Shown here piece after piece: positions 17,679 through 26,116 of a stretch of DNA of 64,000 nt. The stretch is from Actinomycetospora endophytica (GTDB taxonomy: Bacteria; Actinomycetota; Actinomycetes; Mycobacteriales; Pseudonocardiaceae): the NCBI RefSeq assembly GCF_021026375.1, contig NZ_JAJNDB010000002.1, forward strand, positions 744,001 through 808,000. Reading direction: 5' to 3'. Below the pieces are notes generated by a model. The model made no database searches, was not told the DNA's origin, and worked only from the letters and a program-made list of their open reading frames with translations. The translations under genes were made by a program, and so were the position numbers. The number at the start of each line of letters is the position of its first letter. Position 1 is the stretch's first letter.

Positions 17679-18590
17679 TCAGTCGATCACCAGCACCAGC
17701 CGGCCGCGGACGTGGCCGTGCTCGCTGATGCGGTGCGCCTCGGCGATCCCGTCGAGCGGGAAGGTCCGGTCGACCGGGAGCCAGAACCGGCCGGCCTCGA
17801 TCAGCGCACCGATCTCGCCCAGTGCGTGGAAGGCGGGGCCGTCGACGAAGCCGTTGCTGAAATGGACGCCGTGCTTCTCGGCGCCCGCCATGTCGGCGAC
17901 GGTGACCACCCTCTCCGGGGTCCCGGCGAGGTCGATCAGCTCGGCGAGGACGCCGCTGCCGGCGATGTCGAGCGCGGCGTCGACCCCGTGCGGCGCCAGC
18001 GTGCGGATCCGCTCGACGAGGCCGTCCCCGTAGGTCACCGGCTCCGCACCGAGCGTCCGGAGATAGCCGTGGTTGGCCGCGCTCGCCGCGCCGATCACGC
18101 GGGCGCCGCGCGCGACGGCGAGCTGCACGGCAGTGCTGCCGATCCCGCCGGTGGCGCCGTTGAGCAGCAGGGTGGTCCCGGCGCCGATCCGGAGTTGGTC
18201 GAGGCCGCGGGTGGCCGTCTCGAGCGCCACGGGAAGGGCGGCGGCGTCGACGAACCCGAGTGCTCGGGGGATGACCGCACGGAAGCTCAGCAGCGCGAAC
18301 CCGGCCGCGGACGCGTGGTCGTCGGAGATGCCGAAGACCCGGTCACCGACCGCCACGTCCGTGACCCCGTCCCCGACCTCGTCGACGACGCCCGCCACGT
18401 CGGCCCCCGTCGTCTGGGGCAGCGTGGCTCCGAAGCTCACCTCGCCGGAGCGGAGCTTCGTGTCCGTCGCGCTGATGCCGGCCGCGCGCACGGCGATCCG
18501 GACCTGGCCGGGACCCGGGTGCGGATCGGGGAGATCCACGATCTCGAGGACCTCGGGTCCGCCGAACCGACTGAACTGGGCTGCCTTCAT
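17679..18590 (-). CDS. NADP-dependent medium-chain (quinone-type) oxidoreductase
   Basis: This 303-residue MDR protein has an N-terminal GroES-like domain (FGGPEVLEIVDLPDPHPGPGQV) and a Rossmann domain with LLNGATGGIGSTAVQLAVARGA at about 135-160. The zinc ligands of alcohol dehydrogenases are absent, placing it with zinc-free quinone oxidoreductases that reduce activated alkenes or quinones with NADPH. ATG 18590 faces a TetR gene across a 68-base gap with an inverted repeat, so local repression is likely. Confidence 0.88.
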   Translation of the reverse strand: MKAAQFSRFGGPEVLEIVDLPDPHPGPGQVRIAVRAAGISATDTKLRSGEVSFGATLPQTTGADVAGVVDEVGDGVTDVAVGDRVFGISDDHASAAGFALLSFRAVIPRALGFVDAAALPVALETATRGLDQLRIGAGTTLLLNGATGGIGSTAVQLAVARGARVIGAASAANHGYLRTLGAEPVTYGDGLVERIRTLAPHGVDAALDIAGSGVLAELIDLAGTPERVVTVADMAGAEKHGVHFSNGFVDGPAFHALGEIGALIEAGRFWLPVDRTFPLDGIAEAHRISEHGHVRGRLVLVID

Positions 18591-18601
18591 GAGGTCTAGA
18601 T

Positions 18602-18619
18602 TTACCCGCGTTCAGGTAA
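18602..18619. promoter_or_regulatory. Inverted repeat TTACC-N8-GGTAA, likely TetR operator
   Basis: TTACC at 18602-18606 and GGTAA at 18615-18619 are perfect inverted repeats separated by 8 bases. They lie 12 bases upstream of the reductase start and 40 bases upstream of the divergent TetR start. The site would cover both promoters. Confidence 0.5.
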
Positions 18620-18658
18620 CTTATCAACGGTAAGGCAGAGCGGGTAGGGTGCAGTCTC

Positions 18659-19357
18659 GTGGCGGCGGACGAGAACGATCGGGGTGATGTCCTGTGGCTG
18701 CGGGACCGGACGGCGCGATCACCGCGCCGGGCCGAGCCGCTGACGCAGGAGCGGATCGTCGCCGCGGTCGTCGCCGAGCTCGACGCGCACGGGGCGGAGC
18801 GCCTGACGATGCGGCGCCTCGCGCAGCGGCTCGACGTGACCTCGACGGCGCTCTACTGGCACGTGTCCACGAAGGAGGACCTGCTCGACCTCGCGCTCGA
18901 CGACGTCGTCGGCGAGGGGCCGATCCCGGAGCCCGGTCCCGACCCGCGCGCCGCCGCCCGCGACCTGCTGCTCGGGTGGCGGGCCGCGATGCTCGCGCAC
19001 CCGTGGTCGCCCGGTCTGCTCGGCCGACCCCTGCTCGGCCCGAACGTGCTGGCCCGGACCGAGTTCCTGCAGGCGATGCTCAGCCGCGCCGGGCTGTCCG
19101 GGATCGATCTCGAGGCGGCCACCCGGACGCTGTCGACGTTCGTCATCGGGTCGGCCATGGCGGACGCCACCTGGCGCCGGCTGGACGAGCCCGCCGTCCT
19201 CGCCGCGGCGAAGGCTCACATCGCCGGGCGCGCCGAGCTGTACCCGACGCTCGCCGCGTCCGGGTTCGTCGACCGGGCGTGGTCCGACGACGACGTGTTC
19301 CGGCTCGGCCTCGACCGGCTCCTCGCTGCGCTGATGCCCGGGAGCGGGGACTCCTGA
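18659..19357 (+). CDS. TetR family regulator (TetR_C-type)
   Basis: The product has 232 residues from GTG 18659. The helix-turn-helix includes LTMRRLAQRLDVTSTALYWHVSTKEDLL at about residues 48-75. The long C-terminal half with LLLGWRAAMLAHPWSPGLLG resembles the tetracycline-repressor C-terminal domain. It is divergent from the MDR reductase and probably represses it. The N-terminal 30 residues before the DNA-binding domain are basic and unstructured. Confidence 0.9.
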   Translation: MAADENDRGDVLWLRDRTARSPRRAEPLTQERIVAAVVAELDAHGAERLTMRRLAQRLDVTSTALYWHVSTKEDLLDLALDDVVGEGPIPEPGPDPRAAARDLLLGWRAAMLAHPWSPGLLGRPLLGPNVLARTEFLQAMLSRAGLSGIDLEAATRTLSTFVIGSAMADATWRRLDEPAVLAAAKAHIAGRAELYPTLAASGFVDRAWSDDDVFRLGLDRLLAALMPGSGDS

Positions 19358-19375
19358 GCGGCGGCGAGGCGAGAT

Positions 19376-19666
19376 CTAGAGCTTCGGGAAGGCGAAGGTG
19401 CCCATCGGGTCGAGGCTCCCGGCCGCGGTGAGGGCACCGGGGATCGCCGAGTTCATCGGCAGACCCTGGAGCAGCGACGCCTGCCCGACGGTCCCGGCCT
19501 GGCTGGACGCGGCCGGAGCGCTCGCGGGGTGAACGGCGGCGTCGGTCGTGCTCTCGGCGAAGGCCGGAGCGCTCAGCCCGACGAGGGCCGCCGTCGTCAT
19601 GCCGGCGATTCCGAGACCGTGGATGGCGCGCACGATGCTTCTCCCGATCGGCTGTGTCAGGCTCAC
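19376..19666 (-). CDS. Small secreted protein, function unknown
   Basis: The 96-residue product has a basic start, a hydrophobic stretch (about 15-32) and an APAFA cleavage motif ending near residue 37. The predicted mature chain is only about 59 residues, rich in Ala, Ser, Pro and Gly, with no cysteines. I do not recognise the family. It is a lone gene, and a shorter start is possible. A typical signal peptide in an otherwise unassigned gap supports it being real. Confidence 0.55.
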   Translation of the reverse strand: MSLTQPIGRSIVRAIHGLGIAGMTTAALVGLSAPAFAESTTDAAVHPASAPAASSQAGTVGQASLLQGLPMNSAIPGALTAAGSLDPMGTFAFPKL

Positions 19667-19740
19667 CAGCAGTAACGATCTGGGTCGATACCGGTGACGA
19701 CGACGGCGGGTGTGGGGACTTGGCGACCGCCCCCGTGGGT

Positions 19741-19757
19741 TCTAATCTGTATTCAGA
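19741..19757. promoter_or_regulatory. 17-bp regulon site 1 (before aldehyde dehydrogenase)
   Basis: TCTAATCTGTATTCAGA lies 22 bases before the GTG of the aldehyde dehydrogenase gene. It matches the site at 23590-23606 (minus-strand reading) at its AATCT..ATTC core and belongs to the seven-member family described in the findings. It is among the weaker members. Confidence 0.45.
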
Positions 19758-19778
19758 AACCTATCGAGAGGTGATCCC

Positions 19779-21188
19779 GTGACCAGCGTGGCGTCCCGGC
19801 CGGTGCCGGCCCGACCGTCTCCCGAGGAACACGTCGAGCAGGTCGTGGCGCGGCTGCGCAGTACCTTCGCCGGCGGTCGGACGCGGGATCTGCGATGGCG
19901 GCGACAGCAGCTGCGCGGCATCGAGCGCCTGTGCGCCGAGCAGGAACCGGCGATCGCGGCGGCGATGGCGGCCGACCTCGGGCGCTCGGCGCACGACACC
20001 TGGCTCGGCGAGATCGCGAGCACCCGCGGCGAGGCGGCGTTCGCCCGCAAGCACCTGCGGCGCTGGAACCGGAAGCGCCGGGTGCACCTGCCGGTCGCGC
20101 AGCAGCCGGGCTCGGCGCACTACCGCTACGAGCCGCTGGGCACGGTCCTGGTGATCGGCCCCTGGAACTACCCGGTCTACCTCTGCCTGGGCCCGCTGGT
20201 CGGCGCGCTCGCGGCGGGCAACACCGCGGTGCTCAAGCCGTCCGAGCACGCGCCCGCGGTGTCGGCGCTGCTGGCCGAGCTGCTGCCGCGCTACGTCGAC
20301 CCGGACGCCGTCGCCGTCGTCGAGGGCGAGGCGGACGCCACCCAGGCGCTGCTCGCGCAGGGGCTGGACCTGGCCTTCTTCACCGGCGGTCCGGAGATCG
20401 GCAAGAAGGTCATGGAGGGTGCAGCCAAGCACCTCACCCCGGTGGTGCTCGAGCTCGGCGGGAAGTGCCCGGCGATCGTGGCCGCGGACGCGGACCTCGC
20501 GGTGACCGCGCGCCGGCTGGTGTGGACGAAGCTGCTGAACTCCGGGCAGACCTGCATCGCGCCCGACTACCTCCTCGTCGAGGAGAGCGTCCGCGACGCG
20601 CTCGTCACCGAGATCCTCGGCTGCTACGAGCAGTTCCGGGTGGGGGAGCCGGCGGGCCTGCGGATCGTCAACGACCGCCAGCACGATCGGCTGACCGGGC
20701 TGCTCGAGGGCCACGGCGGGCGGGTCGTCCTCGGCGGTGGCGCGGACCGCGACGCGCTGACGATGGAGCCGACGGTCGTCGTCGACCCCGACAAGGCCTC
20801 GTCGCTCATGACCGAGGAGATCTTCGGGCCGATCCTGCCGATCGTGTCGGTGAGTTCGGTCGACGACGCCGTGCGGCACGTGAACGCCGGCCCGAAGCCG
20901 CTCGCCGCGTACGTGTTCTCGTCCTCGCGGCGCACCCACGAGCTGCTGACCGCCGCCGTGCCCTCCGGCGGCACGGTGATCAACCACGCGATGATGCACT
21001 GCCTCGTCCCGCAGCTGCCCTTCGGCGGGGTCGGCACCAGCGGGATGGGCGCGTACCACGGACGGTGGGGCTTCGAGGCGTTCAGCCACCGCAAGGCGGT
21101 GATGTCGAAGTCGACGAAGCCCGACCCGGGTCTGCTCTACCCGCCGTACTCCGACCGGGAGAAGGCCCTGATGCGGAAGCTGCTGTGA
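19779..21188 (+). CDS. Aldehyde dehydrogenase family protein (class 3/fatty aldehyde-like)
   Basis: This 469-residue enzyme has the cofactor-side motif GPWNYPVYLCLGPLVGALAAGN, the general-base segment LELGGKCPAIV and the catalytic loop NSGQTCIAPDYLL with the nucleophilic Cys. The motif set and C-terminal GGVGTSGMGAYHGRWGFEAFSH are typical of class 3/fatty aldehyde dehydrogenases oxidising aldehydes to acids with NAD(P). It starts at GTG 19779 and overlaps the hydrolase gene as GTGA. It may supply an acid for CoA ligation elsewhere in the window. Confidence 0.92.
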   Translation: MTSVASRPVPARPSPEEHVEQVVARLRSTFAGGRTRDLRWRRQQLRGIERLCAEQEPAIAAAMAADLGRSAHDTWLGEIASTRGEAAFARKHLRRWNRKRRVHLPVAQQPGSAHYRYEPLGTVLVIGPWNYPVYLCLGPLVGALAAGNTAVLKPSEHAPAVSALLAELLPRYVDPDAVAVVEGEADATQALLAQGLDLAFFTGGPEIGKKVMEGAAKHLTPVVLELGGKCPAIVAADADLAVTARRLVWTKLLNSGQTCIAPDYLLVEESVRDALVTEILGCYEQFRVGEPAGLRIVNDRQHDRLTGLLEGHGGRVVLGGGADRDALTMEPTVVVDPDKASSLMTEEIFGPILPIVSVSSVDDAVRHVNAGPKPLAAYVFSSSRRTHELLTAAVPSGGTVINHAMMHCLVPQLPFGGVGTSGMGAYHGRWGFEAFSHRKAVMSKSTKPDPGLLYPPYSDREKALMRKLL

Positions 21189-22006
21189 CCGTCGTGGCGA
21201 GCGCCCCCGCCGTCGGGGTCGACGGCGGCTTCCACCGGGGAGGGTCGGGCGAGCCGCTCGTGCTGCTGCACGGCGCCTCGATGTCCTGGCGCGCCTGGCG
21301 GCCGGTGCTCGAGGCGCTCGAGAGCCACCACGACGTCCTCGCCCTGACGATGACCGGGCACCGCGGCGGCGAGACGTGGCCCGAGGGCCTCCGCGTCGGG
21401 GTCCCGGAGCTCGCCGACACCGTCTGCGCGCGGATGGACGCCCTCGGCGTCGAGCGGGCCCACCTCGCGGGGAACTCGCTGGGCGGCTGGGTCGCCCTCG
21501 AGCTGGTGCGGCGGGGCCGGGCGCTCTCGTGCGTGGCGCTCTCCCCGGCCGGCTCGTGGAAGCGGCCGCGGGACCTGTGGCGGCTGCTGCAGTTCTTCCG
21601 GCTCGGCACCGCGCTCGGGGAGGTCCGCGCGGTGCGTCGGGCCGCCGTGCGCCCGGACATGCGCCGGGTGCTGCTGCACCAGGTGATGGAGCACGGCGAC
21701 CGGGTCCCGGCCGCCGACGTCGAGGGCTTCTTCGACGACCTCGTGGGCGCGACGATGATGCCCGCCCTGCTCGGCGGGGCACGGCCCGAGGACCGGCTCG
21801 CGGACTTCGACGAGCTGCCGTGCCCGGTGCGCGTCGCGTGGGCCGAGCACGATCACGTGGTCCCCTGGGCGCGCTACGGGGCGCCGATGCTGACCTCGGT
21901 CCGCGGGGCCGAGTTCGTCTCGCTGCCCGGGTGCGGGCACGTGCCCATGTGGGACGACCCCGAGCTCGTCGCCCGGGCGGTGCTGCAGGTGACCTCGCCG
22001 GCCTGA
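21185..22006 (+). CDS. Alpha/beta hydrolase
   Basis: The 273-residue alpha/beta-hydrolase-fold protein starts at GTG 21185 (GTGA overlap with the aldehyde dehydrogenase). The oxyanion region is LVLLHGASMSW. The nucleophile elbow is GNSLGG near residue 98, the acid is in WAEHDHVVPW, and the His is in GCGHVPMWDDP. It could cleave an ester or lactone feeding the dehydrogenase; substrate unknown. Confidence 0.9.
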   Translation: MTVVASAPAVGVDGGFHRGGSGEPLVLLHGASMSWRAWRPVLEALESHHDVLALTMTGHRGGETWPEGLRVGVPELADTVCARMDALGVERAHLAGNSLGGWVALELVRRGRALSCVALSPAGSWKRPRDLWRLLQFFRLGTALGEVRAVRRAAVRPDMRRVLLHQVMEHGDRVPAADVEGFFDDLVGATMMPALLGGARPEDRLADFDELPCPVRVAWAEHDHVVPWARYGAPMLTSVRGAEFVSLPGCGHVPMWDDPELVARAVLQVTSPA

Positions 22007-22013
22007 GCCTCGC

Positions 22014-22040
22014 CGGCCTGAGCCACCTGGGCTCAGGCCG
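22014..22040. terminator. Bidirectional terminator hairpin
   Basis: CGGCCTGAGCC at 22014-22024 pairs exactly with 22030-22040 across a 5-base loop. It sits between convergent genes, and the TetR stop codon lies in the right arm. The left arm belongs to a direct duplication of TCGCCGGCCTGAGCC that overlaps the hydrolase stop. Confidence 0.7.
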
Positions 22041-22767
22041 CCGAGGGGGCCGTGGCGGAGAGGCCGTTCTCGATCAGTGACTGCGCGGTCGCTATGACAC
22101 GGTCGAGCGAGCCCTGGTCGGGGTCCCACCACTCGACGGTCCAGGTCAGGGCGCCGAGGACGATCATCAGCGCCGCCCGCAGGTCGAGGTCCGGGTCGAT
22201 CTCACCGGCCGCGCGCGCGTCCTCCAGCAGGCCCCGCCAGACGTCGATGTAGGCCCGGTGCGCGGTGAGCTGGCGGTCACGCATCTCCTGGGGCAGCTGG
22301 GCGACGGTGCGCACCGCCGCGGCGGAGTGCTCGGAGTGGGTCAGCAGCGTGTTGAGGTGCGCCGCCACTGCCACCCGGATGCGCTGCAGCGGCGTCGCGC
22401 TCTCGGGCACCTCGTCGAGGGCCTCGCGCATGAGCAGCATCGTGCGCTGCAGACCGACCGAGACGGCCTCCTCCACCAGCTCCTCGCGGGAGGAGAAGTA
22501 GTAGTAGATGGCGGGGGCCTGGACCTCGGCGATCGCCGCGATGTCCGAGAGCCGCGTGCCGGCGTACCCGCGGGAGTTGAGGACCCGGGCGGTGGCGTCG
22601 ACGATCCGTTCGCGGGTGCGCTCCGACTTGCTGGAGGCACCGCCGCGGGTGGACGCCGGGTCCTTGCCCCGAGAGCTCGTGGCAGGCGGCATGTTCCGAT
22701 GGTAGGTGGGATCGCGCTGTTCCGGGACGCCGACGCGCGTGGTGGTGCTCTCCCGGTCGGAGCGCAT
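22033..22767 (-). CDS. TetR family regulator, paralogue of 28469-29155
   Basis: The DNA-binding part contains YAGTRLSDIAAIAEVQAPAIYYYFSSREELV. The C-terminal half ends with LGALTWTVEWWDPDQGSLDRVI. Both blocks are closely similar to the TetR at 28469-29155, so the two are paralogues. The ATG at 22767 overlaps the upstream SDR stop as TGATG and has GGAG five bases before it, giving 244 residues. The ATG at 22692 (219 residues, usual TetR length) has no visible ribosome site. It is co-transcribed with the SDR and is likely a local repressor of CoA or lipid genes. Confidence 0.88.
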   Translation of the reverse strand: MRSDRESTTTRVGVPEQRDPTYHRNMPPATSSRGKDPASTRGGASSKSERTRERIVDATARVLNSRGYAGTRLSDIAAIAEVQAPAIYYYFSSREELVEEAVSVGLQRTMLLMREALDEVPESATPLQRIRVAVAAHLNTLLTHSEHSAAAVRTVAQLPQEMRDRQLTAHRAYIDVWRGLLEDARAAGEIDPDLDLRAALMIVLGALTWTVEWWDPDQGSLDRVIATAQSLIENGLSATAPSAA

Positions 22768-23558
22768 CAGATCTCCGGCGGCGGCACGAGCCCGGCCATG
22801 ACCGCCCCGGTGATGCCGCCGTCGGCGGGGAAGGCGACGCCGTTGATCCAGCCGGAACTGCGCGAGGCGAGGAACTCCACCGCGGGCGCGATGTCGGCGG
22901 CCGTGGCGTGCCGGCCCAGGAAGGCGCGCACCCCATCGAGGGTCTGCTTGCCCATCGACTCCTCGAAGTCCGCCAGGATCGGCGTCTCGACCGGGCCCGG
23001 CATGACGGCGTTGATCCGCAGCTCGTTCATCTCGCGGACCGCCCCGCCCATGGCCATCGTGTAGACGACGACGGCCTCCTTGGAGAAGTTGTAGGCGTTC
23101 CCCTCGGGGCGGTGCTCGCGGAACCAGGCGAGGCCCTCGTCGAAGGTCTCCGTGGTGAGCAGGTCGCGGACCGTCTCGAGGCGCTGCGGCCAGCCGAACC
23201 CGGCGATCGAGGCGACGTTGACGATCGAGCCGCCGGGGTTCATGCGCTCGAACAGCGACTCGGTGAGGTGGCGCAGCCCGAGGAAGTTGACCCGGAAGAC
23301 GGTCTCGGAGGGTGCGTTGCCCGGCACGCCCGCCACGTTCGCGAGCACGTCCCACCCGGAGCCGGCCTCGGCGACCGCGGCGTCGATCGCCGCCGGATCG
23401 GCCAGGTCGATCTCGATGTGGGAGGCGACGTCGGCCGTGGGCTTGTTGCGGTCGAGGCTCACCACCTCGGCACCGTCGGCGATCAGGGCGCGGGCGACGG
23501 CGTCGCCGATGCCCGAGGCGGCCCCGGTGACCAGGCAACGCAGGCCTGCGACGTCCAT
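22767..23558 (-). CDS. Short-chain dehydrogenase/reductase
   Basis: From ATG 23558, with GGAG upstream, the product is 263 residues. The cofactor loop is TGAASGIG and the acidic residue in SLDRN suggests NAD(H) preference. The active site is NVASIAG with Tyr156/Lys160 (YNFSK). The long stretch between Ser and Tyr resembles coniferyl-alcohol/3-alpha-hydroxysteroid dehydrogenase types. A start at 23606 would run through the palindromic regulatory site and is rejected. The gene is translationally coupled to the following TetR gene. Confidence 0.9.
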   Translation of the reverse strand: MDVAGLRCLVTGAASGIGDAVARALIADGAEVVSLDRNKPTADVASHIEIDLADPAAIDAAVAEAGSGWDVLANVAGVPGNAPSETVFRVNFLGLRHLTESLFERMNPGGSIVNVASIAGFGWPQRLETVRDLLTTETFDEGLAWFREHRPEGNAYNFSKEAVVVYTMAMGGAVREMNELRINAVMPGPVETPILADFEESMGKQTLDGVRAFLGRHATAADIAPAVEFLASRSSGWINGVAFPADGGITGAVMAGLVPPPEI

Positions 23559-23589
23559 GGCGGTCTCCTCACTCCCGGAACGGTATTGA

Positions 23590-23606
23590 TTCGAATCTAG
23601 ATTCAA
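23590..23606. promoter_or_regulatory. 17-bp regulon site 2, fully palindromic core (before SDR)
   Basis: The core GAATCTAGATTC at 23593-23604 is a perfect 12-bp palindrome. The 17-mer read on the minus strand (TTGAATCTAGATTCGAA) matches 14 of 17 bases with the site at 40048-40064. It lies 32 bases before the SDR start. Confidence 0.6.
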
Positions 23607-23670
23607 AACAAGAGGGAGTCAATCCGGACACGATCACGGCTCGTCGGGTCGGAGCCGGGTCAGGGCCGGG

Positions 23671-24465
23671 TCACGGCATGGAGGAACCGCCGCCGACGGC
23701 CACGACCTGACCGGTCACCTGGCGTGCCACGCGTTCCGAGGACAGGAACACGACGGTGTCGGCGACGTCCGAGGCCTCCGTGAGGCGCCGCAGCGGCTGC
23801 TGCTTGACGACGTGATCGACCTGGTCGGACGTGAAGATCGCGTCCTGCCCCGCCGACCAGAGACTGCGCTCTCCGACCCCGCCCTCGTCCGGCAGCACCA
23901 GCCCGGGGCAGACGACGTTCGAGCGGATCCCCTTGCGGCCCTGCTCCCGGGCAGTGGTGCGGGCCAGGGCGATCATCCCGGCCTTCGTCGTGCCGTAGAC
24001 GCCCTGGCGGACCGCCCCGAACGCGGCGTCCGAGGAGATGAAGACGATCGACCCGCGCCCCGCCTCGCCCATCGGTCCCAGAACGGACTGCGTGCAGTCG
24101 ATCGCGGTGAAGAGGTTGACCTCGACGTGGCGCTGCCACAGCGCCCGGTCGGTCTGCTCGGTCAGGAACCCCGGAACGCTGATGCCGGCGTTGTTCACCA
24201 GCGCGTCGACCCCGCCCCAGGCGTCCACGGCGCGGCCGGTCACCACGGCGCCCGAGCCGTCCTCGGTCAGGTCGGTCGCGTGGACCAGGACCTCGCCCGC
24301 CCCGAGATCTTCGGCCTCGACCTTCACCCGCTCGGCCTGCTCCGCGTCGACGTCGACCAGCAGGATGCGGGCGCCCTCCCGGGCGAAGCCGTGGACGATG
24401 CCGCGGCCGATGTTGGAGGCGCCGCCGGTGACGATCACCCGGGCGTCGGCCAGTCCGAGGTCCAT
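23671..24465 (-). CDS. Short-chain dehydrogenase/reductase (FabG-like)
   Basis: This 264-residue SDR starts at ATG 24465 with a GGGAA site. The cofactor loop is TGGASNIGRG, an Asp ends the second strand (LLVDVD, NAD type), the structural motif is NNAG, and the catalytic residues are Ser144-145 region, Tyr157 and Lys161. It is divergent from the P450 operon and could oxidise the hydroxyl made by the P450 or act in beta-oxidation. Substrate not determinable. Confidence 0.9.
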   Translation of the reverse strand: MDLGLADARVIVTGGASNIGRGIVHGFAREGARILLVDVDAEQAERVKVEAEDLGAGEVLVHATDLTEDGSGAVVTGRAVDAWGGVDALVNNAGISVPGFLTEQTDRALWQRHVEVNLFTAIDCTQSVLGPMGEAGRGSIVFISSDAAFGAVRQGVYGTTKAGMIALARTTAREQGRKGIRSNVVCPGLVLPDEGGVGERSLWSAGQDAIFTSDQVDHVVKQQPLRRLTEASDVADTVVFLSSERVARQVTGQVVAVGGGSSMP

Positions 24466-24618
24466 CTCGAGTTCCCTTCTCGGGCGTGCGCTCGTTGCGG
24501 GATCGGACCACACGTCCGAGGGGTCCGCCGGGCCGTGTCCGGCGCTTGACACGCCCGCCCCGTCGTGGTGTCGTGCTCCTAACCTAATCCATCTTAAAAA
24601 AGCCGCCGGAGGTGGGCG

Positions 24619-25887
24619 ATGACGCTGACGACCGAGCCGAACGCACGGCAGTACGACCCGGTGTCGCTCGCCCCGATGGCCTTCTGGGCGAAGTCGCCGG
24701 AGGAGCGCGAGGAGGACTACGCGGTCCTGCGTGCCGAGCGGCCGATCAGCTGGCACCCGCCCGCCGAGGGCTCGATGATGCCGCCCCAGGAGGGTGGCGG
24801 GTTCTGGGCGGTGACGCGCCACGCGGACATCGTCGCCGTCAGCAAGGACCCCGAGACCTTCTGCTCGGGCGAGGGCATCCAGATGGAGGACGTCCCCCTC
24901 GACATCCTCGAGGCGGTCAGCTCCTTCCTCGCCACGGACGCCCCGCGGCACACCAAGCTCCGCAAGCTGGTGAGCGCGGCGTTCACCCCGAAGCGGGTGA
25001 AGAAGATCGAGGAGCAGATCAAGGCCCAGGCGACCCGGCTGGTCGACCAGCTCATCGAGACCGGCGACTGCGACTTCGTCGAGCACATCTCCCGACGGCT
25101 GCCGCAGTGGACGATCTTCGAGATGGTCGGGGTCGAGGACCAGGAGACCCGCGAGATCGCGACCCGCGCCGCCGACGGCATGGTGAGCTGGGGCGACGAG
25201 GACGTCCGGCAGGGACGGGAGCCGGCCGAGCTGCTCACCGAGTCGCTCATGGCGCTCATCAACGTCGCCCTCGAGCTGGCCGAGGCGCGCCGCGCCGAGC
25301 CGCGCGACGACCTCATGACCAACCTGGTCCAGGCCGAGGTCGACGGCGAGCAGCTCACCGACGAGGAGATCGCGGCGTTCTTCTGCCTGCTCTCGATCGC
25401 CGGCAACGACACCACCCGCAACACCACCTCCTCGACCATGCGGGCGCTGACCCTGAACCCGGACCAGCGGGCGTTGCTGCGCGAGGACTACGAGGGGCGC
25501 ATCACCGTCGCGATCGACGAGTTCGTCCGCTGGGCCACCCCGGTGATGACCTTCCGGCGCACCGCCACCCGCGACGTCGAGCTGGGCGGGCAGCAGATCA
25601 AGCAGGGCGACTGGGTCGTGCTGTTCTACTCCTCGGGCAATCGCGACCCTGAGGTGTTCGACGACCCGATGCGCTTCGACGTCACCCGCTCCCCGAACCC
25701 CCACATCGCGTTCGGCGGCGGCGGACCGCACTACTGCATGGGCAACCAGCTCGCGAAGACCCAGCTCCGCGCGATCTTCTGGGAGCTGTTGACCCGCGTC
25801 CCGGACCTCGAGGCCGGGGAGCCGGTCTACCTGGCCGGGAACTTCATGCAGGCCATCAAGTCGATGCCCTGCCGCCTCAACCTCTGA
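24619..25887 (+). CDS. Cytochrome P450 (CYP124/125/142-like)
   Basis: The 422-residue soluble P450 has the oxygen-activating I-helix motif AGNDTT at 261-266, the ExxR pair Glu301/Arg304 and the heme loop FGGGGPHYCMG with Cys373 as iron ligand. The I-helix and the FYSSGNRDPEVF segment recall actinobacterial CYP124/125/142, which hydroxylate terminal carbons of methyl-branched lipids and sterol side chains; this is a resemblance only. A ferredoxin gene follows, then a crotonase and a CoA ligase. GGAGG precedes ATG 24619. Confidence 0.92.
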   Translation: MTLTTEPNARQYDPVSLAPMAFWAKSPEEREEDYAVLRAERPISWHPPAEGSMMPPQEGGGFWAVTRHADIVAVSKDPETFCSGEGIQMEDVPLDILEAVSSFLATDAPRHTKLRKLVSAAFTPKRVKKIEEQIKAQATRLVDQLIETGDCDFVEHISRRLPQWTIFEMVGVEDQETREIATRAADGMVSWGDEDVRQGREPAELLTESLMALINVALELAEARRAEPRDDLMTNLVQAEVDGEQLTDEEIAAFFCLLSIAGNDTTRNTTSSTMRALTLNPDQRALLREDYEGRITVAIDEFVRWATPVMTFRRTATRDVELGGQQIKQGDWVVLFYSSGNRDPEVFDDPMRFDVTRSPNPHIAFGGGGPHYCMGNQLAKTQLRAIFWELLTRVPDLEAGEPVYLAGNFMQAIKSMPCRLNL

Positions 25888-25917
25888 CACCACCACGCCG
25901 AGCCTGTAGGAGGAACG

Positions 25918-26112
25918 ATGCCGCGCATCGTCGTGGACTACGACAAGTGCACCGGACTGGGCATCTGCGAGTCGATCGCCCCCGACGTCTTCGAGGTCGA
26001 CGACGACGGCTCGCTGCTGATCCTGGAGGAGTCCCCCGACGAGACCCGTCGCGGCGAGCTCCAGGAGGCCGTCGACGGCTGCCCGACCGGCGCCCTGTCG
26101 ATCGAGGACTGA
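25918..26112 (+). CDS. [3Fe-4S] ferredoxin, partner of the P450
   Basis: The 64-residue ferredoxin has Cys11, Cys17 and Cys55-Pro. The second Cys of a 4Fe-4S motif is replaced (CTGLGIC), the usual pattern of the [3Fe-4S] proteins that feed electrons to actinobacterial P450s. It lies 30 bases behind the P450 with an AGGAGG site. No ferredoxin reductase gene is in the window, so reduction must come from elsewhere. Confidence 0.93.
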   Translation: MPRIVVDYDKCTGLGICESIAPDVFEVDDDGSLLILEESPDETRRGELQEAVDGCPTGALSIED

Positions 26113-26116
26113 GCCG

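Noticed and set aside
24546-24580. Sigma-70-type promoter TTGACA before the P450 gene
   Set aside because: No TAnnnT hexamer follows at 16-18 bases; the AT-rich segment is too far downstream.
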